64,000 bases of DNA from Pacificispira spongiicola (GCF_012926505.1 NZ_JABBNT010000002.1:1-64000); one strand, 5' to 3'; counted from the stretch's first letter, positions 1 to 8,333 are shown. A program made the numbers and translations. Notes: generated by a model not told the origin, from the sequence alone.

Positions 1-168
1 GAGCTGCACCCGTCGCCCGCACCCTCGCCGCCCGCCCCCCACATGTGCGGGGTAGAGTCCGACCCGGCCACCAGGGGTAGGGGGTGTCAATTTCTAGGGG
101 TTCGGAGCCCCATGTCCGGGCTCGGGCTAAATTTTCCGCAATGGCAAATAGAAAAATGGAAATCGACG

Positions 169-564
169 ATGGCTATTCGAGGGAAACACCCAGATTCACC
201 GAACTTGCGGCTAATTACGGGAACGCACCGTAAGGATAGGCATGGCGAGATTTCAGCGACAAAAGCGAGTGTCCGATCTGCCCGCAAATCCTTCGGGAAT
301 CTTGAACAACCCGAAGGATTGAAAGGCGAAGCGCTCAAGGCGTGGAAGAAGTTCATCGCCCCCGCCGGATGGTTGGACGGGAGTCGAGAGCCTTCGGCCA
401 TCGCTTTTTGCGAACTATGGTCTGAATTCCGTTCGAACCCTTCGGAGTTCCTGGCTTCAAAACATGCGCAACTTCGCGGCTATATGGCGGATCTTGGAAT
501 TACTGACGAACGCAACCGGCCGGTCCGCGAAGAGGACGAGCGGGACGAGTTCTTCGACGACTGA
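169..564 (+). CDS. Phage terminase small subunit, P27 family
   Basis: The protein of about 131 residues begins MAIRGKHPDSPNLRLITGT, which matches the family's usual start (a GRKPKP-like basic patch, then a L-x-L-x-x-G-T stretch). The middle has the helical pattern L-x-G-E-A-L-K-A-W-K-K and the end has L-G-I-T-D-E-R-N-R-P followed by an acidic tail ending DEFFDD, as in small terminases that recognise phage DNA for packaging. The frame stays open to the window start, but the ATG at 169 is preferred for the family-like N-terminus and a GGAA ribosome site just upstream. The large terminase that should follow is missing; the tape measure gene comes next after 26 bases. Confidence 0.75.
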   Translation: MAIRGKHPDSPNLRLITGTHRKDRHGEISATKASVRSARKSFGNLEQPEGLKGEALKAWKKFIAPAGWLDGSREPSAIAFCELWSEFRSNPSEFLASKHAQLRGYMADLGITDERNRPVREEDERDEFFDD

Positions 565-590
565 AGGCTTGAGATTCAAGGAACTAAACG

Positions 591-2645
591 ATGGCCATTG
601 AACAAGTCGGCATGGCGGTGACGATTGAGGCGCAATTGGAGCGCTTCGACCGGAACATGAAGGCCAGCGGAGTCATTGTCGATACCGTCGCCACTGGCAT
701 GGATAAAGCGACGAAACGCGCCGCTACCAGCTTCAATCGGTTGGAGGGGGCGCTTAATCCGGCAGCCGCCGCGACACGTCGGTACGAAAGGGATGTTCAG
801 CGCGTCAAAACCGCACTTGATAGCGGCGTAGTCAGTAACGAGCGTGCAGCACAGGTCTTGTCGCGTCTGGGGGATCAGTACGAGCGAGCATCACAAACCG
901 GGTCCAATATGACTCGGTCCCTGGGGCAAAGCGCGCGCGGCTCCCGTCAGATGGGCATGGCTATTCAACAGGCCGGTTATCAGGTCGGTGACTTTGCGGT
1001 TCAGGTTGCTTCCGGTCAAAACCCGCTTCGCGCCTTCATCCAGCAGGGGACCCAGCTTGTCTCTATGTTTGGCCCGTGGGGTGCGGTTATCGGCGCGGCT
1101 GGTGCGGTCGTCGGGGCACTCGTGACCGCGTTTTGGGAGAGCAACGAGGCGGCGGAGACGGCGACCGACAAAATTGATGCGTTCGCGCTGGCCACCCAAA
1201 ATATGGATTCGCTTGTCGCGCACGGTGCGAAATCCCTGGGAGAAATGCGAACGGCTTTTTCGCAATTGGATAGCACGATCCGGGAAATCGAAACCGTAAA
1301 AATACAGACCCAAATCGACACCACGAGGGCAGCGATGCGCGCCCTCGCGGTCGACGCGTCGCAGTATCGGAAATCGATCGAAGACATTTCCGATCTATCG
1401 TTCATGCCTTCGTCAGAATCCGGCCCGGTTCTAACGATTTCGGATGACGCCGCTCAGTTTGAATCCCAGATCAAAGAACTTAGTAAATCCATCGAGGCGG
1501 CGCGCAAGGCGGGCGACCTTGAAGCCGCCCAGGCGATGCTGAAGCGCCTGAACGAAATTCAGGAGCTCCAGCGTCGGTTGGACGCGCTCCAGAACAGTCT
1601 GGAAACACTGGGCGGCGGCGGGAAGGAATTTGGAGACGGCTTGTCGCCGGAAAAACAGTGGGATCGCGTCAAAAATGTGATGGCGTCCACACAAGGCGTC
1701 AATTCTCTGACCACCGGCGGACCGTCCCCGGAGTCTCAGGCAGTTTTCGACCGCGCCAACGCCAGTACCGACCGTTACCGGGACACGCTGGAACGGCTGA
1801 AAAAGGCGATGGAGGACGGCAAGGCGGTCGAGCTATCCGTCCGTACCGAACGGGAGCAGCACGCCGATACCCTGGAACGTCTGGATCGTCTCCTGATGCA
1901 GGGTGCTATCAGTCAGGAAACCTATAACCGGGCCGCTCAGAATGCGAACCGGACGCTGATGCAGTCGGACCCGGTGCTAAGTACGGTTGCTCATGGACTG
2001 GATTCCACGACAACCGGCTTGTTTCGGTTTGGTGATGCGGCGGAAAGCAATGCGGAGCGTGTGCGGAATGCGCTAGTCGGCATGTTGAACGACATCAGCG
2101 AGGAATTCGGTCGACGCGCACTGACTAACCCACTTCTCAATCTGCTGTTCGACGCTGGATTGCCGACGTTGACGGGATTGTTCAGCGGTGGTGGCGGAAT
2201 CAACATCGCCAGCAACGCTCTTGCGTCCGGTTCCGTTCTGCCGCCTAGCCTTGCGGCTGGATTGTTCCACAGTGGCGGTATCGTCGGTAGTGGCGGTGTG
2301 CAGCGCGATGTCCCTGCGGCGCTGTTCGCAGAAGCCCCACGCTATCACAGCGGTGGCGTGGTTATGCCTGGAGAGGTTCCGGCAATCCTGAAACGTGACG
2401 AGGAAGTTCTGACGCGAAGCGATCCGCGACACCGCTACAATTTCGGTCGTGGTTCCGGCGCGGCCAGCGGCCCCACATTCAACATCGACGCGCGCGGTGC
2501 GGATCGCCAGGGCATGGCCGAACTTAGCGCTACGGTTCGTGCGTTGAACGGGAAAATAAATCGTATCGACGCCACTTTGGAGCCCCGCGCCGTCAAGTCG
2601 ATGGTCGATACGCGACGCCGGAATCCGAAAATCTTCAGTGGATAA
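591..2645 (+). CDS. Phage tail tape measure protein
   Basis: 684 residues. The N-terminal half is helical and coiled-coil-like (repeated Ala/Arg/Glu heptads), with a Gly-rich segment QMGMAIQQAGYQVGDFAVQV at about residues 122-141 and a hydrophobic stretch around 160-178 (WGAVIGAAGAVVGALVTAF). The C-terminus has the Gly-rich motifs common to tape measure proteins: FHSGGIVGSGG, YHSGGVVMPGEVPAILKRDEEV and a basic end. These proteins set tail length and sit inside the tail tube. AAGGAA lies 8 bases before the ATG. Its size would fit a short siphophage-like tail. It directly follows the small terminase gene, so packaging, head and other tail genes have been lost or lie elsewhere. Confidence 0.8.
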   Translation: MAIEQVGMAVTIEAQLERFDRNMKASGVIVDTVATGMDKATKRAATSFNRLEGALNPAAAATRRYERDVQRVKTALDSGVVSNERAAQVLSRLGDQYERASQTGSNMTRSLGQSARGSRQMGMAIQQAGYQVGDFAVQVASGQNPLRAFIQQGTQLVSMFGPWGAVIGAAGAVVGALVTAFWESNEAAETATDKIDAFALATQNMDSLVAHGAKSLGEMRTAFSQLDSTIREIETVKIQTQIDTTRAAMRALAVDASQYRKSIEDISDLSFMPSSESGPVLTISDDAAQFESQIKELSKSIEAARKAGDLEAAQAMLKRLNEIQELQRRLDALQNSLETLGGGGKEFGDGLSPEKQWDRVKNVMASTQGVNSLTTGGPSPESQAVFDRANASTDRYRDTLERLKKAMEDGKAVELSVRTEREQHADTLERLDRLLMQGAISQETYNRAAQNANRTLMQSDPVLSTVAHGLDSTTTGLFRFGDAAESNAERVRNALVGMLNDISEEFGRRALTNPLLNLLFDAGLPTLTGLFSGGGGINIASNALASGSVLPPSLAAGLFHSGGIVGSGGVQRDVPAALFAEAPRYHSGGVVMPGEVPAILKRDEEVLTRSDPRHRYNFGRGSGAASGPTFNIDARGADRQGMAELSATVRALNGKINRIDATLEPRAVKSMVDTRRRNPKIFSG

Positions 2646-2946
2646 GCGAATGTGTTCGGAACCGATCAGAAACCACCCCGCATTCGTTTCACGAGAAGGT
2701 TTCGTCGCCTTCATGGCAGAAATCTGGCCCCATCTGGACCTATGTCTCGCCATCACAGAGGACTTCACGACGACCGGCGATGCGGGCCCCTATCGGCTCG
2801 GGGGAACACCCATTGAAATCGCTGACGACGCCGAATCTAAAGCGGCGTTACTGGAGCATATGGCGAGCCTGCTTCGGTGTTCCGCTCAGATCGTCCGCGC
2901 ATCGGATTCCACGGTCTTCCACTTGATCGACGGCGGGAAGAAATAG
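2638..2946 (+). CDS. Small phage-associated hypothetical protein
   Basis: 102 residues from a GTG that overlaps the tape measure stop by 8 bases; an ATG at 2650 is a possible alternative start. The protein is acidic, with no membrane segment and no motif I recognise (IWPHLDLCLAITEDF in the middle, FHLIDGGKK at the end). Close coupling to the tape measure gene suggests it belongs to the same tail operon. Confidence 0.5.
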   Translation: MDKRMCSEPIRNHPAFVSREGFVAFMAEIWPHLDLCLAITEDFTTTGDAGPYRLGGTPIEIADDAESKAALLEHMASLLRCSAQIVRASDSTVFHLIDGGKK

Positions 2947-3365
2947 CAGCTAGCTCTTTGCCTGCTAGGCTGCGCTATTGTGTTGACCGCAGATTGAGGC
3001 TTGGCCGCGCCCTAATGCCTCAGTCGGGCGGCACGGTCGGTGCGGAGACCGGAAGCCCAAAGCCTTTGTCTCCAAGAGACACATACCACAATGCATATAT
3101 CCTTCAGCGGTTAATGCCGACAGGTAATGTAACGAGGGCGCAACCGAGGGAACAAGGGTTTGGTGAGCAGTGATCCGGGTGTTGAGTATCTACTTTTCAG
3201 GCAAGAATTCAAAACTGAGGTCGTTTCGTATGACCTATAACTTGTGCCTAAAAAATAAAACCATACTATATAATGAATTCATTCTTACAATTACCTAATA
3301 TTATTTGACAGACCTCGAATAAACAAAAATCATTCAAGGGTTGTTAATGGTCGGGGGCGCCCATC
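2947..3365. other. AT-rich intergenic segment between tail genes and the methyltransferase
   Basis: No convincing gene. The first half has normal base composition with a weak inverted repeat (TGAGGC at 2995-3000, GCCTCA at 3018-3023). From about 3190 the sequence becomes strongly AT-rich, unlike the surroundings, and leads into the low-GC methyltransferase gene. I read this as the left junction of a separately acquired cassette. Confidence 0.5.
3305..3333 (+). promoter_or_regulatory. Possible sigma-70-type promoter for the methyltransferase gene
   Basis: A perfect TTGACA box at 3305-3310 is followed after 17 bases by AATCAT (3328-3333), a weak -10 element, inside AT-rich DNA about 30 bases before the ATG. 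This is a pattern match only. Confidence 0.3.
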
Positions 3366-5084
3366 ATGAGTAACATCCTTTATTTTGGCGACAACTTAGA
3401 GATACTGCGTGAACGCGTGTCTGGTAACTCTGTCGACCTTATTTATCTGGATCCACCGTTCAACAGCCAAGCGCAATATAACGTGCTTTTTGAGAGTCCC
3501 GACGAAGATGCCGCTGCTGCTCAGGCGGGCGCGTTTCGAGACATGTGGGCGTGGGGTGAAGAGGCTGAGTCGGCCTACTCAGATGTTATGAAAATCGGGG
3601 GAGCTGTCGCGCGCTTTGTTGACGCCATGCGGTCAGCGCTTGGGGAAAGCGACCTTATGGCATACTTAGCGATGATGTCTGTCCGACTTATTGAGCTACG
3701 CAGGGTTCTCAAAGACGATGGAACTTTATATCTGCACTGCGATGCTAATGCTTCACATTATTTGAAAGTAATTCTAGACGGAATATTTGGAGCCAATCGA
3801 TTTACTAATGAAATCATTTGGCAGAGGAGCAACGCAAAGAGTCACGCTTACAATAGGTTCTCTTCTGGTCATGATGCTCTCCTCATGTACCGTAAGGGCG
3901 ATAAATTCACGTGGAACACTCAATACAAACCACACTCTGAAAAATATATAAAAAGCCACTACTCAAAGGTAGAGCCAAGTACTGGTCGAAACTATACATT
4001 GGGTGATTGCCTAAATCCAAATCCAAATAGGCCTAATCTAACATATGAGTGGAATGGACATGTTCGCGTTTGGCGGTGGAAGAAGGAAAAAATGCAGGCA
4101 CTGCATAACCAAGGCCGTCTAGTATACACCAAGACCGGCATGCCGCGTTACAAGCGTTACCTCGATGAAATGAAAGGAACCCCCTTCACTACAGTATGGA
4201 CCGACATCCCGCCTTTAAACTCGCAGGCTCGAGAACGTCTTGGATATCCAACGCAAAAGCCTTTAACCCTCTTGGAGAGAATAGTTTCCGCCTCTTCGAA
4301 TGAAGGTGATGTTGTTTTGGACCCATTCTGCGGGTGCGGAACTACGATTGAGGCCGCTCAACGGCTAAATAGGGCGTGGATCGGAATCGATGTTGCTATT
4401 CATGCCGTAAAAGTTGTTGAAGGCCGTTTAGAGAAGGTTGCCAATGCAGGCAGATCGTATGGTCTGGAGGGTATTCCAAGAGACTTCGCGTCGGCGGTTC
4501 GACTTGCCGAGAAGGATAAGTATCAGTTCCAATGGTGGGCCAATTACCTCTTTAATCCCCATGCTCTTCGAGAACAGAAGCGTGGAGCCGATAGAGGGGT
4601 GGATGGTGAGCTGTATTTCCCGAATGGGCCAGGACGCCCTTGGGGGCGGATGCTTACGTCGGTGAAGGGCGGCGACAACATCGGCCCCGCGATGGTGAGA
4701 GACTTTCGAGGAGTGCTGGACCGCGAAAAGGCTGAGCTTGGTCTTTTTATTAGCCTACGGCGTCCGACTAAGTCGATGGTCGCGGAGGCGGCTTCTGCTG
4801 GCCTAGCCAAGACTGTGCATGGTTCGATTCCTCGCCTTCAGATCGTTTCCATAGAAGATTGGTTTTCTGGTAAAAAGCCTCAACTCCCACCGGTTGAGCA
4901 CCTCCCCTCCGCTGCATTCTCTTCTACCGCACGAAAAGAAGCAAAAGCGCGCGACATTCCCGATCCAAGGCAGCCTGAACTTCCCCTTTCCTTCAAGGGC
5001 GGAAAGGCCAAAAGCGACACCGTCCTGCACTTTAACCCACGTATGATAGATTACGACGGAATTGACAGACGGGCAGCACAATAG
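3366..5084 (+). CDS. Beta-class DNA methyltransferase fused to an Mrr-like nuclease domain
   Basis: 572 residues. Residues 1-360 are an amino-methyltransferase of the N6-adenine/N4-cytosine type: motif IV DPPF at 29-32 precedes the AdoMet-binding motif FCGCGTT at about 321-327, the order seen in the beta class. The C-terminal part (about 385-500) looks like a restriction endonuclease (Mrr_cat/PD-(D/E)xK) fold: RGADRGVDGELYF supplies the acidic residue, and TSVKGG, about 20 residues on, supplies the lysine. The enzyme may both methylate and cut, or use the second domain for DNA contacts. Base composition is lower in GC than the neighbours, mainly 3700-4250, which points to transfer. No partner specificity or endonuclease gene is adjacent. 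The methyltransferase call is firm; the nuclease activity is inferred. Confidence 0.85.
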   Translation: MSNILYFGDNLEILRERVSGNSVDLIYLDPPFNSQAQYNVLFESPDEDAAAAQAGAFRDMWAWGEEAESAYSDVMKIGGAVARFVDAMRSALGESDLMAYLAMMSVRLIELRRVLKDDGTLYLHCDANASHYLKVILDGIFGANRFTNEIIWQRSNAKSHAYNRFSSGHDALLMYRKGDKFTWNTQYKPHSEKYIKSHYSKVEPSTGRNYTLGDCLNPNPNRPNLTYEWNGHVRVWRWKKEKMQALHNQGRLVYTKTGMPRYKRYLDEMKGTPFTTVWTDIPPLNSQARERLGYPTQKPLTLLERIVSASSNEGDVVLDPFCGCGTTIEAAQRLNRAWIGIDVAIHAVKVVEGRLEKVANAGRSYGLEGIPRDFASAVRLAEKDKYQFQWWANYLFNPHALREQKRGADRGVDGELYFPNGPGRPWGRMLTSVKGGDNIGPAMVRDFRGVLDREKAELGLFISLRRPTKSMVAEAASAGLAKTVHGSIPRLQIVSIEDWFSGKKPQLPPVEHLPSAAFSSTARKEAKARDIPDPRQPELPLSFKGGKAKSDTVLHFNPRMIDYDGIDRRAAQ

Positions 5085-5118
5085 AGTTTGTTGCCAGCGC
5101 AACAGGCCGATCACCTGA

Positions 5119-5465
5119 TGTGGCGCAAGGAGGTGTGGGAGTGGATCAGGAATAGTGGAACAATTTGTTCCACTTTAACCGGGCGCGGGAACACAGCGTT
5201 CGCATCTGAAACCGCCGCCGCAATCGGCAAAACGAAACAAGACATCAACCGCGCTGTCTCACGAGCCGAAAAAATCGCCCCCGATGTTCTGGCGGAAGTA
5301 TCCGGCACGGACCACGACAAGGGTGTGGAACTGGACGCGCTGAAGCGGCTGTCGCCAGACGAACAGCGGCAGGCTTTGCAATCATTCCTGAAAGTTACCT
5401 TTAGACGCGAGCGCCAGAGTTTCAATGTCATCAGGCGCGTATCGTTTGTGACGGGGGTAAATTAA
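5119..5465 (+). pseudogene. ParB-like C-terminal fragment (truncated partition-type protein)
   Basis: The readable part, TAAAIGKTKQDINRAVSRAE then KIAPDVLAEVSGTDHDKGVE and LDALKRLSPDEQRQAL, matches the helix-turn-helix and following segment of phage and plasmid ParB-like proteins. The whole N-terminal ParB nuclease/CTPase domain is missing. A TTG at 5088 could add ten residues upstream but does not restore the domain. The last 84 bases overlap the convergent gene at 5382-5885, and the tail (TFRRERQSFNVIRRV) does not look like family sequence, so both ends are probably damaged. It lies 3 to 34 bases after the methyltransferase gene depending on start. Confidence 0.6.
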
Positions 5466-5885
5466 ACGCTCCAATAGCGGCGCAGACTTCGACCACCGAA
5501 GATACAAATCAAGACCCTTCGGCTTATCAGATAAAGTCATCCGAATTTCGCGATGCGTTCCAGGCGGAATAGCAGCGAAAACCGACGCGACGTTGTTTGG
5601 CGATCCAGAATCTATGTCCTTATGAAAGGATCGGTGGAGCGAACCATGAAGGTCAATTCCATGTGGGTAGGCATCAAACGCAAAATCGCCATCCGTCACC
5701 GCGTGGACGGTCTCTAGGATGATCGTTCGGCGGGATGGATTCTGAATCAGAAGGTAGAATTCTTCGTCACCGTCGTCCCGGCATAGCAATTCCGCCGTCG
5801 GAATGTTGCCGCTAACCTGTCGGATATATGTCAGGACCGCTATAGTGGCACTGACAAACGACACAACGATTGCCAGGACATCCAT
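5382..5885 (-). CDS. Hypothetical membrane-anchored protein
   Basis: 167 residues with one N-terminal membrane segment (MDVLAIVVSFVSATIAVLTY) and a soluble region with beta-like stretches (FYLLIQNPSRRTIILETVHA) and no family I recognise. An excellent AAGGAG ribosome site lies upstream of the ATG. It follows the regulator gene and another small membrane protein on the same strand (6514 down to 5382), so the three may form an operon controlled by the XRE repressor. The 3' end overlaps the ParB-like fragment tail-to-tail. Confidence 0.6.
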   Translation of the reverse strand: MDVLAIVVSFVSATIAVLTYIRQVSGNIPTAELLCRDDGDEEFYLLIQNPSRRTIILETVHAVTDGDFAFDAYPHGIDLHGSLHRSFHKDIDSGSPNNVASVFAAIPPGTHREIRMTLSDKPKGLDLYLRWSKSAPLLERLIYPRHKRYAPDDIETLALASKGNFQE

Positions 5886-5954
5886 ACCTTAACTCCTTCC
5901 GAAACCGCCCCGAATCCGACGATCATTTGAGCAGCAGGTCCTCGATTAACTCGA

Positions 5955-6284
5955 TTACATATCCCCACGAATCAACAGCGTAGCAAAGCTGCCCAAAACG
6001 GCTGCCACAACAGCTATGAGCATTTCCCGGCCGGTCCGCCACCACACGGACCGGCGCTCCAATTGTTGCAGTCTCACGACAGACGCTTCCTTGACGATTA
6101 AAGACCAACTTTTATGACGCTCATCTAGATCGTGATCGGGCCCATAGAGGAGGCTGTCATTCAACAATACAAGAAATGCCCGGAGATCATCGACTGACGC
6201 GGAGTAAATCGCTGATTCAAGCTCGGGGGAGCGTTCCACCCGAAGAGCAGCGACAAGTGCCTGCAATCCCCGTGATCTATCCAC
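5955..6284 (-). CDS. Hypothetical protein with C-terminal membrane anchor
   Basis: About 110 residues: a soluble helical part (LESAIYSASVDDLRAFLVLL) and one C-terminal membrane segment (MLIAVVAAVLGSFATLLI). Two in-frame GTG codons are available, 6290 (overlapping the regulator stop) and 6284; the AAGGAG box is correctly spaced only for 6284, which I chose. Its position directly after the XRE regulator suggests co-transcription. Function unknown. Confidence 0.6.
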   Translation of the reverse strand: MDRSRGLQALVAALRVERSPELESAIYSASVDDLRAFLVLLNDSLLYGPDHDLDERHKSWSLIVKEASVVRLQQLERRSVWWRTGREMLIAVVAAVLGSFATLLIRGDM

Positions 6285-6286
6285 GC

Positions 6287-6514
6287 TCACTCCTTCCGCA
6301 GCCTAACACCTGCCCCGCCCCCATTCTCAGGGATGAAGACGACGCCAGCGGCCTCTAGGGCGCTGCGCATCTTGTCGACGGTCGAAAGACGGATATCTCC
6401 GCCCGCCTCATAGCGAGTGACGGTATTCCGCCCCACGCTCGCAGCTTCTGCAAGCTGCGACGTTGACCAACCTAGCGCAGCGCGCCCCATACGACATTGT
6501 TCACGAGTCATCAT
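6287..6514 (-). CDS. XRE-family phage repressor-like regulator
   Basis: About 76 residues forming one helix-turn-helix domain (CRMGRAALGWSTSQLAEAAS, then VGRNTVTRYEAGGDIRLSTV). A longer frame starts at 6532, but its first codons lie inside a palindromic operator, so the ATG pair at 6514/6511 is more likely. No ribosome site precedes 6514; a leaderless message, as for some phage repressors, is possible. It is transcribed divergently from the Tat-leader gene at 6640, and the shared gap holds at least two copies of GGTGCA-N3-TGCACC. It is probably an autoregulating repressor. Confidence 0.8.
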   Translation of the reverse strand: MMTREQCRMGRAALGWSTSQLAEAASVGRNTVTRYEAGGDIRLSTVDKMRSALEAAGVVFIPENGGGAGVRLRKE

Positions 6515-6515
6515 T

Positions 6516-6530
6516 GGTGCAATTTGCACC
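6516..6530. promoter_or_regulatory. Palindromic operator 1 (GGTGCAA-T-TTGCACC)
   Basis: A perfect 7-base inverted repeat with one central base, immediately upstream of the probable XRE start codon. A near-identical site lies at 6572-6586, and a GTGCAC half-like element at 6559-6564. The size and placement between divergent genes fit binding by the adjacent XRE dimer. Confidence 0.6.
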
Positions 6531-6571
6531 ATTTTGCACTTGACCGCAACAATTCTATGTGCACTCTATTT

Positions 6572-6586
6572 GGTGCATTTTGCACC
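6572..6586. promoter_or_regulatory. Palindromic operator 2 (GGTGCA-TTT-TGCACC)
   Basis: A 6-base inverted repeat with a 3-base centre, 56 bases (about 5 helical turns) from operator 1 and 54 bases before the ATG at 6640. It probably overlaps the plus-strand promoter, giving repression of the Tat-leader gene. Confidence 0.6.
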
Positions 6587-6639
6587 ACTAAAGGAATTGC
6601 GCTGCGTCCAGCCGGACGAACCAAGAGGGAGAGATTGAA

Positions 6640-7107
6640 ATGAACACCGAAACGAAGACATCAACCCGCCGTTCCATCTTGAAAGGCAGTGCAGCGGCAC
6701 TCGCCGGGATGGCATTAGTTCCCACGATGGCAAAGGCCGCTGCCGATCCACACCCGGTTTGGCTGGCCGAACTGACGGCCATTCGCGCCGAGGGCAAGAA
6801 ACAGATCGAACCGCTTTACCGCGAAGCCGAAACGCGGTTTCCCGGCGAGCACAACGACATGGAACGAATTCGCTACTGCCTCGCCACGATCACCCCTGTC
6901 GCGGACGATTTCAGCGACAGGCACGGCGCGCGAGCGGCGGAACTGGAGCGACTGATCTTGACGACGCCCGCAAAGACCGTCGCCGGGATTAAGGCACAAG
7001 TCGGTATGGCCTGTGACGGGTCCAATATCAGCTCCGCGCTGTTTCCATCTTATGATCCTTGGGACGTTCTCCGCTCCTTGGAGGCATCGCTTGCCGAGAT
7101 GGCATAA
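6640..7107 (+). CDS. Tat-leader exported protein of unknown function (copy 1)
   Basis: 155 residues. The N-terminus has a twin-arginine export signal (STRRSILKGSAAALAGMALV, then PTMAKAA) with a predicted cut near residue 34. The mature part is helical and begins DPHPVWLAEL; it contains LILTTPAKTVAGIKAQV, which matches LMVDTPAKTLAGVHAQM in the gene at 7244, so the two are paralogues. A GAGGGAGA ribosome site precedes the ATG. Similar Tat-leader proteins occur in alphaproteobacterial prophages, with unknown role. The divergent XRE repressor and its operators probably control it. Confidence 0.65.
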   Translation: MNTETKTSTRRSILKGSAAALAGMALVPTMAKAAADPHPVWLAELTAIRAEGKKQIEPLYREAETRFPGEHNDMERIRYCLATITPVADDFSDRHGARAAELERLILTTPAKTVAGIKAQVGMACDGSNISSALFPSYDPWDVLRSLEASLAEMA

Positions 7108-7243
7108 GCCGGACGACTGACGGGAACAGACGCCAATCACCCCCCGCCAATCGCCCGCACCCCCTAGTCACCTAGAGAAACCCGACTATGCACCGCGCCC
7201 GAAACAGCAACAAGGTCGGTCCTAGTCGGGGGGAGAACACAGA

Positions 7244-7912
7244 ATGAAAACCGATATCACCCGCCGCGCCGCCCTGGCAGGCTCCACCGCCGCGATTTTT
7301 GCGGCTGGCATGGATACCGCCGAAGCGGCCCCCGTCGATCCGCACATCGCTTGGTTGGCCGAACTGGATCGCATTCACACTGTGCATGTAGCGCTGGGGA
7401 GCCAGGAAGACGTGCTTAACGGTGCCTTGCTCCGCGACTTGGGCGGGCTTGGTCCTGACGTAACGGTCAGCACGGGTACCTATGTGACGGACAGGCAAGC
7501 GATCATCGATATGCTGGATGGACTGCCGACGCCCGACGACCTGAAAGACCGGGACACGCTCAACCAAGTGTCGTTTCGTCGCCTCCGGCAGACGTGGGAA
7601 AAAGCCCTGGAAGAGTTCGACGCCAAGACGGCGCGCTTCGAAGCCCATCCGGCATATCAACGGATGAAGGAATGTAAGGGGCGGACTAACGACCTTATCG
7701 TTCAAGAGGAAAAGATTGCCCGGCTTATGGTCGATACCCCCGCCAAGACGCTGGCCGGTGTTCACGCCCAAATGGTCCTTCTCGAACAATGGATCGGTGA
7801 CGATTTTGAGTATATAGACGCGCGGGATATTAAGCTCGCGGCCCGTATCCGTGAGACGCTGGCGACGATTATCGTAGAGCAAAAGCCGGGCGTGCTTCCC
7901 CGACTCGCCTAG
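7244..7912 (+). CDS. Tat-leader exported protein of unknown function (copy 2)
   Basis: 222 residues, a longer paralogue of the gene at 6640. The leader is DITRRAALAGSTAAIFAAG with a twin arginine, and the mature part begins DPHIAWLAELDRIHT. The conserved TPAKTLAGVHAQM lies near residue 165. The inserted middle section is helical and charged. A GGGGGAG ribosome site precedes the ATG. It ends in a clear intrinsic terminator at 7934-7961. Its role is unknown; a helper protein of the exported phage cargo is one guess. Confidence 0.6.
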   Translation: MKTDITRRAALAGSTAAIFAAGMDTAEAAPVDPHIAWLAELDRIHTVHVALGSQEDVLNGALLRDLGGLGPDVTVSTGTYVTDRQAIIDMLDGLPTPDDLKDRDTLNQVSFRRLRQTWEKALEEFDAKTARFEAHPAYQRMKECKGRTNDLIVQEEKIARLMVDTPAKTLAGVHAQMVLLEQWIGDDFEYIDARDIKLAARIRETLATIIVEQKPGVLPRLA

Positions 7913-7933
7913 CATGACAAACATGCAATTTCG

Positions 7934-7961
7934 GCCCCTGCCACGGCGGGGGCTTTTTCTT
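7934..7961 (+). terminator. Intrinsic terminator after the second Tat-leader gene
   Basis: A GC-rich hairpin (GCCCC pairing with GGGGC around CTGCCACGGC) is followed by TTTTTCTTT. It ends the 6640-7912 transcription unit 20 bases after the stop codon. Confidence 0.75.
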
Positions 7962-8075
7962 TGTGTGGTGAATGAGTGCAGGAAAAACCGCTGATATCCG
8001 CGTTTCATATCGCTATCGTCAGCCGCCTGTGATTTATTATCGATAAATTATACGCCCTATAAGGGAGTTGTCTCG

Positions 8076-8333
8076 ATGCGCAGAATTTTCGCGCTCGCAC
8101 TTTGTGCCCTAGCCCTCGTCGGCTGCGATGAGCGGACCGCAACCCCGCTGAGCGATGGAACCGTGGAACTGCGATACCATGATCCGTTTACGAACCACCC
8201 TCGCGCTGCTGCGTCTATCCTTCACTATGAAGCGATGGAATCGTGTCCCAACGGCTACGAGAAATTGACCGACCGCACCGAAACGAATGACGAGAAAAAT
8301 CTATGGTACGTCTGGACCGTGCGCTGCAACTGA
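8076..8333 (+). CDS. Small lipoprotein
   Basis: 85 residues. The signal peptide ends in the lipobox LVGC (cysteine at about residue 17), so the mature protein is lipid-anchored. The rest has two further cysteines (ESCPNGY and the C-terminal VRCN), a possible disulfide. An AAGGGAG ribosome site precedes the ATG. It lies just before the secreted nuclease gene (42-base gap) and may be co-transcribed. Function unknown. Confidence 0.65.
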   Translation: MRRIFALALCALALVGCDERTATPLSDGTVELRYHDPFTNHPRAAASILHYEAMESCPNGYEKLTDRTETNDEKNLWYVWTVRCN

